Assembly (NCBI GenBank): GCA_964567295.1
Contig: CAZMLU010000044.1
Location: 1-13,415 of the forward strand
DNA: 13,415 nucleotides
Direction of reading: 5' to 3'
Source: SLJK01 sp964567295
GTDB taxonomy: Bacteria > Bacillota > Dethiobacteria > DTU022 > UBA8154
Notes under the pieces: generated by a model
Seen by the model: only the letters and a program-made list of their open reading frames with translations
What the model was told of the DNA's origin: nothing
Databases searched by the model: none
In this document: positions 6,974-12,260 of the stretch, piece by piece
How positions within the stretch are numbered: position 1 is the stretch's first letter
Layout of the letters: the number at the start of each line of letters is the position of its first letter
Program-made: the position numbers and the translations under genes

Positions 6974-7165
6974 TTAAGAGCAACAACTGCCCGGGGTGTT
7001 GTCATCTTTATCCTGCTCTTGCGCTTCCTCTCCCGCTTCTCCCGCTTTTCCCTTTTCGTCCTTTTCGTCCTTTTCGTCCTTTTCGTCCTTAATCTCTTCC
7101 ACTTCAAACTGACAGCAACTGCCTTTTTTCTTGACGCCTTTAAACAGTTTATCCAGCAGACCCAC
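6974..7165 (-). CDS. Small acidic protein with two CC pairs, putative metal(loid)-binding partner of the permease
   Basis: A 63-residue protein starting with GTG at 7165, chosen because a perfect AAGGAGGTGA lies just upstream and gives the N-terminus MGLLDKLFKGVKKKG, a short amphipathic basic helix. This is followed by SCCQFEVEEI (C17, C18), a highly charged linker with four KDE-type repeats, and a C-terminal GSCCS (C61, C62). Vicinal cysteines bind soft metals or arsenic(III) in many proteins. I recall similar short MGL-D-LF...CC proteins beside such permeases in clostridia, but cannot verify it here. It is the last gene of the PadR-permease operon and may carry metal(loid) to the permease or buffer it (inference). 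It may attach peripherally to the membrane through its N-terminal helix. The long linker is probably disordered. Confidence 0.75.
   Translation of the reverse strand: MGLLDKLFKGVKKKGSCCQFEVEEIKDEKDEKDEKDEKGKAGEAGEEAQEQDKDDNTPGSCCS
7051..7086. repeat. Four perfect copies of a 9-bp tandem repeat inside the CC-protein gene
   Basis: The plus-strand unit ccttttcgt occurs four times with no mismatch and a partial fifth follows. Read on the minus strand it encodes repeated D-E-K triplets in the linker between the two CC pairs. Because the unit is three codons long, copy-number changes keep the frame and alter only linker length. Confidence 0.9.
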
Positions 7166-7210
7166 AAGAATCACCTCCTTATGAATTTTTAAAACTTTAA
7201 ACACACTTCT

Positions 7211-8113
7211 TTAACTAAGCAGCATAAAAAGGAGACCGGCCAATACAGCCATGAGCATAATCGTAATCAAATAAGCTAAAAGCAGTTTTCGCTTAAAAAT
7301 AGCGCCCATCATGGTAACTTCCGGCAGACTGGCGCCGGACCCTCCGATAATGAGAGCCATCACTGCCCCAATGCCCATTCCCTTGTCCAGAAGTACACTG
7401 CTAATGGGAAGAATAGTTTCCGCCCGGATATAGAGGGGAACACCAGCTACCGCAGCAACGGGAATGGCCAGTGGATTATGGGGGCCAGCAACACGGATTA
7501 TCCATTCCTCTGGAACAAAGCCGTAAATCGCGGAACCGACAGCGGAACCAAGTAGCAGCCAGGGAAATACCTGCCTGAAAATATCTATAGCACCCTGCAA
7601 CGCCCTTCCCGCCCTGCTGCCGGACAATCCTTCTCCCGATTCAGCTGCGCAAGCTTCTTCGTTTTGCTTCAGATGCACATTTTTTACATGGGCGCTGAGT
7701 CCCATTTTATCCCACCACAGCCCCACCAGGACCGCCACAGGGAATGTAATAGAAACATAAATCAGCGTATCGCGTAATCCAAAAAGGGCAAGAAGCAGGG
7801 CAATAATCACAGGATTAAGCAGGGGTGAAGCCATAAGAAAAGACATGGATGCGCTGAACGAAGCCTTGCTTTTTAACAAACCTAGCAAAATGGGGATGGT
7901 GGAACATGAACAAAAGGGAGTGAGCGCGCCAAAGCTGGCACCGATAATGTTACCCACAAGTTTATGCTGACCAAACCCCATTACTTTTTGGATCTTTTGC
8001 GGGGGGATATACTCCTGTAATAACCCCACCAAGAAAGAAACACCGATAAAAAGCAAAATGAGCTGGCCGCTGAGTCCTAAAAAATATCTCAAGGAAAAAA
8101 GCAGATTATCCAT
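7211..8113 (-). CDS. ArsP_1/DUF318 family permease, putative metal(loid) efflux
   Basis: A 300-residue integral membrane protein of the PF03773 (ArsP_1, COG0701) type with about eight hydrophobic segments in two halves and a polar central loop (about residues 145-170). The hallmark TPFCSCSTIP is at residues 65-74, with C68 and C70 in the membrane. The C-terminal half carries PLYIRAETILPI and GGSGASLPEV, also typical. Characterised relatives export trivalent organoarsenicals (ArsP), and others are linked to different soft metals, so the substrate cannot be read from sequence. It begins one base after the PadR stop. The nearest SD-like AAGGAGA lies within the PadR coding end about 15 nt upstream, so translation is probably coupled to padR. 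It is followed 45 bp later by the CC protein. Regulation is presumably by the PadR protein. Confidence 0.87.
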   Translation of the reverse strand: MDNLLFSLRYFLGLSGQLILLFIGVSFLVGLLQEYIPPQKIQKVMGFGQHKLVGNIIGASFGALTPFCSCSTIPILLGLLKSKASFSASMSFLMASPLLNPVIIALLLALFGLRDTLIYVSITFPVAVLVGLWWDKMGLSAHVKNVHLKQNEEACAAESGEGLSGSRAGRALQGAIDIFRQVFPWLLLGSAVGSAIYGFVPEEWIIRVAGPHNPLAIPVAAVAGVPLYIRAETILPISSVLLDKGMGIGAVMALIIGGSGASLPEVTMMGAIFKRKLLLAYLITIMLMAVLAGLLFMLLS

Positions 8114-8114
8114 C

Positions 8115-8486
8115 TCAGGTTGGTGTATTCTCCTTTATCAAGAACTCCTCCCTTGCCTCCACCAGCGCCCGGGTTGCATCCTTCCAGGCCTCCATAGCAG
8201 CCTTATAAGCCTCTTTTCCTTTTGGCATCAGCGTGTAAACCTTGCGACGCCGTCCCTGCACCGTCTCTGCCATCTGGGTAACATAACCACCCGCTAAAAA
8301 TTCGTTCAGGATTGGATAAAGAGAACCCTCTGTCGGGGAACAACAGCCTGTGGTCATATCTGAGATCTTTTTAGCAATAGCATAACCGTGAAGAGGCTCA
8401 GCATAAAGCACCCGTAAAACAAAAAAACGGGTAAGGCCTATTTTCAACAAACCGTTCCAGTAAACCTTATCCAGGTAAACGTCCAA
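8115..8486 (-). CDS. PadR family transcriptional regulator with a CC motif
   Basis: A 123-residue winged-helix repressor. The core is FFVLRVLYAEPLHGYAIAKK (21-40), then PTEGSLYPILNEF and GGYVTQ...GRRRKVYTLMPKGKEA, the wing and its end, then a C-terminal helix for dimerisation. The unusual feature is TTGCCSPTEG with vicinal C48-C49 immediately before the DNA-recognition region, a plausible metal(loid) sensor. The TTG at 8486 is preferred because AGAGAGGG precedes it by about 8 nt; a further TTG at 8507 is in frame but lacks an obvious site. It is the first gene of the operon with the permease and CC protein, with a strong promoter and palindrome upstream, so autoregulation is likely. In the family, PadR proteins usually repress and release DNA on ligand binding. 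The ligand is inferred, not shown. Confidence 0.85.
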   Translation of the reverse strand: MDVYLDKVYWNGLLKIGLTRFFVLRVLYAEPLHGYAIAKKISDMTTGCCSPTEGSLYPILNEFLAGGYVTQMAETVQGRRRKVYTLMPKGKEAYKAAMEAWKDATRALVEAREEFLIKENTPT

Positions 8487-8521
8487 TTGTCGCACCCTCT
8501 CTATCAATATATGTTAAGGCA

Positions 8522-8542
8522 ATGCATTGAACCTCTATGCAT
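8522..8542. promoter_or_regulatory. Candidate PadR operator: ATGCAT-N9-ATGCAT
   Basis: Two ATGCAT palindromes at 8522-8527 and 8537-8542 form an inverted repeat directly adjoining the -10 box on its downstream side, between promoter and regulator gene. PadR operators are commonly ATGT-N8-ACAT-like, so the shape is close. Binding here would block initiation or early elongation. Confidence 0.5.
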
Positions 8543-8571
8543 ATAATAAGTAAACCTGCCCCCATTGTCAA
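8543..8571 (-). promoter_or_regulatory. Sigma-A-type promoter of the PadR-permease operon
   Basis: On the minus strand a perfect TTGACA (8571-8566) is separated by 17 bp from TATTAT (8548-8543). It lies about 55 bp upstream of the chosen PadR start and after the end of lnt, making the operon independently transcribed. Confidence 0.75.
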
Positions 8572-8585
8572 GGCCATTTCCCTTT

Positions 8586-10223
8586 TTATTTTTTATTTTT
8601 TTCTGGTCTCCGTGGTAACGCCAGGATAGTTGAGGCGGCCAGCAGGCCCAGGCAGAGGAACAGGAAATAATCTCCCCAGCGCCGGTAAAGCGTTTCCCGG
8701 ACGGGAAAGCCTGTCTCCAAAAGGGCAAAACCTTTTTGGTGGGTGGGCAGTTCCAAAACTTTTTCTCCCCGGTAATTATAAGAAACCGTATAGCCGGTAT
8801 TGGCAACCTGCGTGACGCCCCTTCCGGTTTCGACAGCTCTCACTGCCGATGCTCGCGCATGCTGTTCCAGGCCGTTGCTGTCCAGGAACCAGGCATCGTT
8901 AGTGAGCACGAAAATATGTTCGGCACCCTTTTGGGCCATGGTCAGCGCGGGTCGGGGAAAGTAGGACTCAAAACAGATTATGCCTCCGATCACCGATTCC
9001 TCCACTGAGAACAGCTGAATTTCTTCTCCGGGCTTATAACTGCCCAGAGCAACCTCGAGCTCCCAGAATCTATTCAGCACCTGGGGGAAAGGAAAGTACT
9101 CCGCAAAGGGAACCAGGCGGATTTTATCGTATCTTCCTTCAGTTCCGAAAGGCATCCCCGGGCTCTGCATAAGTATGGAATTATAAGCGTCACCGCTGTC
9201 AGTGTCTTTATACATCGCCCCGAAAAATAGCGCCGCACCCGTTTCTTCAGCCAGCTCCTCCAGCTTCTCTTCCGCCTCGGGAAAGCGGTTCTGAACGCTG
9301 GTGGAAAGAACGGTCTCAGGCCATACTACCAGGTGAAGATTCTCGTGTTCTCGCGCGGCTTCCCTGGTCAGCTCCAGGTATCTCTGGAAATTGTTTTTGG
9401 CCTGGTCGGGGTCCAGAATTATTTCCTGGGAAATATTGCCCTGGAGGAGCGCAATGTGCAGTGGAGCTTCTCTTTCTTCTACTGGAAATAGTGCGGGCAG
9501 ATAGGACCCTCCCAGGAAAAGGGCCAGGAAAATAAGAAGGGCATATCCGGATGGAGCCCATAGAGCCTTGGGCTTCCTTTTAGATCCATCCTCCACCCTA
9601 TCCTCAGATCCAACTTCTGAGCCGTCCTTTCCCCCGTCACCTTCCTCTTTTCCTGCTCCTTTCTTTTTCAGCAGGGGGTGCAGGAAAAGAAACAGGGTGG
9701 TCTGAAAGAGGACCATTAAGAAAGAAAGTCCCCAGTATCCATAAAGGGCGGTGCTTTGAAGCAGGAAAGGATAAAGAGTCTGGCTGTAACCCAGGTAGCC
9801 CCCCGTATGACCCAGCAGCCCCAGCGAGCGCAGATACTCCAGCACCACCCAGAGGGCCGGAACTGAAAGTACCAGCAGTAAGGGCCTTTTCTGTTTATAA
9901 AAATAGGCAAAGCCAAGGGCAAAAATCCCCAAAAACAAGGCCGAATACAGGGCGCTTACCACTACTATTAAAATCCCAAAATACCTGGGAAAAAAGAAAT
10001 CCAGTGAATAAATCATGTAGGCATAGAGAAAAAAGAAAAAAATGATTCCCGTAGCCAGCCCTCCCCAAAATAGGTTTTTGCGGCTGAGGTGGCGGTCGCT
10101 GCAGAATATAAACAGGGGAAGCAAAGAAAACCAGGCCAGGTAGAACTGGTCCCACTTGGGAAAGCTTAGCAAAAGCAGCACAGCAGTGCCGAGAGGAAAA
10201 ACAAAATGGGGAATTCTGTTCAT
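8586..10223 (-). CDS. lnt: Apolipoprotein N-acyltransferase
   Basis: Transfers a fatty acid to the N-terminal cysteine of lipoproteins at the outer face of the cytoplasmic membrane. The 545 residues comprise an N-terminal membrane part with several helices to about residue 245, a nitrilase-type catalytic domain (about 255-500) and a final membrane helix before a basic tail. The catalytic triad is visible: E303 in VVWPETVLS, K367 in YDKIRLVPFAEYFPF and C417 in GGIICFESYFP. The spacings are close to E267-K335-C387 of E. coli Lnt. LTNDAWF is also present. An unusual strongly charged, low-complexity insert (about 186-222, rich in G, E, D, K) separates two membrane helices. The ATG is preceded by AGGGTGA. 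It is divergent from the ferredoxin gene and on the same strand as, but promoter-separated from, the padR operon. It is less common in Bacillota than in diderm bacteria. Confidence 0.93.
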   Translation of the reverse strand: MNRIPHFVFPLGTAVLLLLSFPKWDQFYLAWFSLLPLFIFCSDRHLSRKNLFWGGLATGIIFFFFLYAYMIYSLDFFFPRYFGILIVVVSALYSALFLGIFALGFAYFYKQKRPLLLVLSVPALWVVLEYLRSLGLLGHTGGYLGYSQTLYPFLLQSTALYGYWGLSFLMVLFQTTLFLFLHPLLKKKGAGKEEGDGGKDGSEVGSEDRVEDGSKRKPKALWAPSGYALLIFLALFLGGSYLPALFPVEEREAPLHIALLQGNISQEIILDPDQAKNNFQRYLELTREAAREHENLHLVVWPETVLSTSVQNRFPEAEEKLEELAEETGAALFFGAMYKDTDSGDAYNSILMQSPGMPFGTEGRYDKIRLVPFAEYFPFPQVLNRFWELEVALGSYKPGEEIQLFSVEESVIGGIICFESYFPRPALTMAQKGAEHIFVLTNDAWFLDSNGLEQHARASAVRAVETGRGVTQVANTGYTVSYNYRGEKVLELPTHQKGFALLETGFPVRETLYRRWGDYFLFLCLGLLAASTILALPRRPEKNKK

Positions 10224-10332
10224 GATTTCACCCTATTCAATCGTTATTTGAAATCTCGCCATTTCAATCATTCTACCAGAAAAAAACAAGCCCTGAAAGT
10301 AAGGAGTTTTAAAAAAGGGTAACAAAAAGATA

Positions 10333-10361
10333 TTGACCTTTTGCAAAGGATATGCTTTAAT
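10333..10361 (+). promoter_or_regulatory. Promoter of the ferredoxin gene
   Basis: TTGACC (10333-10338) and TTTAAT (10356-10361) are separated by 17 bp, about 55 bp before the ferredoxin ATG and within the divergent lnt-ferredoxin intergenic region. Confidence 0.6.
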
Positions 10362-10417
10362 AAGTATTGGATTTAGATCAACCCTATAATAATAAATGTA
10401 TTAGGGAGGTAATTATT

Positions 10418-10594
10418 ATGCCAGTAATAATTGACAAGGAGAAATGCAGCGGCTGTGAAAATTGTGTGGACGTATGCCCGACTGAAGCGATTTCCATGGA
10501 AGATGATCTCGCGGTAGTTGACAATGACGAGTGTACGGATTGTGGTTCCTGTGTTGATGAGTGCCCCGAAGAGGCCATCACACTGGAAGATTAG
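10418..10594 (+). CDS. 2[4Fe-4S] ferredoxin, clostridial type
   Basis: A 58-residue low-potential electron carrier. Two full cluster motifs are present: C10-x2-C13-x2-C16-x3-C20-P and C39-x2-C42-x2-C45-x3-C49-P. In these proteins the first three Cys of one motif and the last of the other bind each cluster. The protein is strongly acidic, typical of clostridial ferredoxins that serve hydrogenases, pyruvate:ferredoxin oxidoreductase and similar enzymes in the cytoplasm. The ATG at 10418 is used because AGGGAGGT precedes it; an upstream in-frame start would add unrelated residues. With its own promoter and terminator it is probably a single-gene transcript. No partner enzyme is encoded next to it. 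Confidence 0.95.
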   Translation: MPVIIDKEKCSGCENCVDVCPTEAISMEDDLAVVDNDECTDCGSCVDECPEEAITLED

Positions 10595-10628
10595 TTGGAA
10601 GGCAAGGGAAGAAAGATATATTTTTTTA

Positions 10629-10659
10629 AGTGCGTCGTTTTAAAAACGGCGTACTTTTT
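10629..10659 (+). terminator. Intrinsic terminator of the ferredoxin gene
   Basis: agtgcgtcgtttt (10629-10641) pairs with aaaacggcgtact (10643-10655) through 13 positions including two G-U pairs, followed by a run of T to 10659. The T/A-rich inner arms make the apical loop flexible. An A-rich complement lies on the other side, so it might act in both directions. Confidence 0.8.
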
Positions 10660-10833
10660 ATATCAAATTTTCTTTCAAAATTTCATTGCTACGCCGGTAA
10701 AATAGCCCTTGAAAACATTCACTATATTCTGGATTATTGATACTCATTCCGGGTAACAAGGATTTTTAAAACTTTTGTGGAATTATAGAAGTTAAGAAAG
10801 GGAAAGGTAATATTTTTGAAGGAGGTGAAATTA

Positions 10834-11172
10834 TTGCGTACTAACAAAATTATGTTTCTCCTATTAGCACTGGTATTGGTAACAGTGTTTGCTATCGGTT
10901 GCGGAAATGATGTGTCTGGAACATTCCAGGGGGAAGGTCAAGGATATAACGAAGATGTGCCTATTCAAGTTGAAGTAACCCTAGAAGACGGGACGATTAC
11001 CGACATTACCATTTTGGAGCATGAAGAAACTGAAGATTTTGCGGGCCCTGCCCTGGAGCAAACCCCAAATGACATTATTGAAGCACAAAGCTCTAATGTC
11101 GACGCGGTCACAGATGCTACAGCGACAAGCGAGGGTATCATGGAAGCAGTAAACGATGGTGTAGATATGTAA
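10834..11172 (+). CDS. Small FMN-binding-domain lipoprotein
   Basis: A 112-residue secreted lipoprotein. The TTG at 10834 is chosen because GGAGGTGA lies 5-6 nt upstream; an earlier in-frame TTG would place this site inside the gene. Residues 5-22 are a hydrophobic signal ending in the lipobox AIGC, with C23 as the lipidated residue. The mature part is essentially one FMN_bind domain: a GEGQGY opening, PIQVEVTLEDGTITDITILEHEET (a strand pattern typical of the family), and DAVTDAT near the C-terminus (D90, T93, T96). In the family, ApbE attaches FMN through a phosphoester to the final Thr of D-x-x-[ST]-G-A-T. Here that Gly is Asp (D94). It probably takes part in extracytoplasmic electron transfer (inference). 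It is highly acidic. No ApbE or Rnf/Nqr gene is in the window. The 239 bp upstream hold the ferredoxin terminator and no clear promoter. Confidence 0.8.
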   Translation: MRTNKIMFLLLALVLVTVFAIGCGNDVSGTFQGEGQGYNEDVPIQVEVTLEDGTITDITILEHEETEDFAGPALEQTPNDIIEAQSSNVDAVTDATATSEGIMEAVNDGVDM

Positions 11173-11246
11173 ATCAAGATATTTTCAGGATTGTTTAGTT
11201 TATCAGTTTTAGAGAGAATCGACCTTTATTTAATAATTGAAGAGGG

Positions 11247-11272
11247 AGGGCAGCCTTGGGCTGTCCTTTTTT
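11247..11272 (+). terminator. Intrinsic terminator after the FMN-domain lipoprotein
   Basis: agggcagcc (11247-11255), loop ttg and ggctgtcct (11259-11267) form a 9-bp stem with one G-U pair, followed by six T (11267-11272). It separates the lipoprotein from the methyltransferase that starts 15 bp later. Confidence 0.85.
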
Positions 11273-11286
11273 CTTAGAGGTGGGCG

Positions 11287-12180
11287 ATGATGAAAAAAAA
11301 GATAGAGCAAATTTTTGAAAGCAGTTTCTGGGAGGAGGTCTGGGGCGAAGCACAAGAACTTCGCGAAGTGAAAAAGAAAAAAAGCAGCAAAAGCGATAGT
11401 GGGCGGCCCTGGGATAAACGGGCGGAACACTTTAATCAGAAAACGAGTGGGAAAGATGGATCGGCCAGGACGGAAAGCGTAATAAAGTTTTTGGAGGAGG
11501 AGGGAGCATATTTTCAAGGTATGAAAGTGGTAGATATAGGGTGCGGTCCGGGGAGCATTACCCTGCGCCTGGCCGAAAAAGCGGACCACGTTTATGCCCT
11601 TGACCCCTCGGAAAAAATGCTGGAACTTCTAAATCAGAAAATAAAGGAGCAAGGTGCCAAGAATATTACCCTTTTACAGGAGCGCTGGCAGGATGTAAAA
11701 TTGGAGGAAAAGGACTGGCATGAAGCATTTGACCTATCCTTCTCTTCAATGAGCCCCGGAGTTGACGGGCCGCAGGACATGAAAAAGCTGCTTGATTCCT
11801 CGAAAAAATTCTGCTACTTCAGCACTTTTGCAGGCCGCCGGGACAAGTCGCGACAGGAGCTTTGGGAGCAGCTGCTGGGGGAAAAATTCGAAGAAAGAGG
11901 CCTTGATATTATTTATCCTTTTAATTTCCTATATTCCTGGGGATACCGTCCCAGCCTCCGCTTTTACAGCCAACGCCGCCGGGAAAATATTCCCCCGGAA
12001 GAAGCTGTCCGAGAGATCTTGCAGTATTTCCATATGGCCCTGGAGGTGGACGAAAAAGTGGAAGAAGCCGTACGCAGCTATATTGAACAAAGGTTGCAGC
12101 AGGATGGCAGATTCCCTTACGAAAGCGAAGCTTCATACGGGATGATGCTCTGGGATAAAAATGTAATCACCTCAAGATAA
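11287..12180 (+). CDS. Class I SAM-dependent methyltransferase of unknown substrate
   Basis: A 297-residue soluble protein. A basic, charged N-terminal part (residues 1-75, including a KKKKSSK stretch and PWDKRAEHFN) precedes a Rossmann-type methyltransferase core. Motif I is VVDIGCGPGS (81-90), the acidic ribose-binding residue is D106 in YALDPS, and FDLSFSSMSPG marks the strand 4 region. The C-terminal third, with EAVREILQYF and a helical tail, is not part of the core and may form the substrate lid. The family methylates small molecules or other targets, and the sequence gives no clear indication of which. The ATG follows AGAGGTG at good spacing. The gene begins directly after a terminator without a clear promoter of its own, so low-level readthrough or an unrecognised promoter must drive it. 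The following SLH gene starts 80 bp later. Confidence 0.85.
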   Translation: MMKKKIEQIFESSFWEEVWGEAQELREVKKKKSSKSDSGRPWDKRAEHFNQKTSGKDGSARTESVIKFLEEEGAYFQGMKVVDIGCGPGSITLRLAEKADHVYALDPSEKMLELLNQKIKEQGAKNITLLQERWQDVKLEEKDWHEAFDLSFSSMSPGVDGPQDMKKLLDSSKKFCYFSTFAGRRDKSRQELWEQLLGEKFEERGLDIIYPFNFLYSWGYRPSLRFYSQRRRENIPPEEAVREILQYFHMALEVDEKVEEAVRSYIEQRLQQDGRFPYESEASYGMMLWDKNVITSR

Positions 12181-12260
12181 ACAGAGCAGGGCACCGTGAA
12201 ACACGGGTGAAACACGAAACATTCTGGTAATATATATTTAAAGGAAAGGAGGGTTTGTCA

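Noticed and set aside
6949..7167. 72-codon frame overlapping the CC-protein gene in another register
   Set aside because: It yields a K/R/T-rich repetitive sequence from the 9-bp repeat. The alternative register has the perfectly spaced SD, the paired CC motifs and a sensible amphipathic start.
10236..10252. TTCAA-N7-TTGAA palindrome between lnt and the ferredoxin gene
   Set aside because: Arms of only five AT-rich bases in an AT-rich intergenic region are expected by chance, and no regulator is encoded nearby for it.
12192..12209. Hairpin caccgtg-aaa-cacgggtg after the methyltransferase
   Set aside because: It has a bulge, a short stem and no following T-run, so it is not convincing as a terminator. 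It partly reflects a short direct repeat (gtgaaacacg twice).
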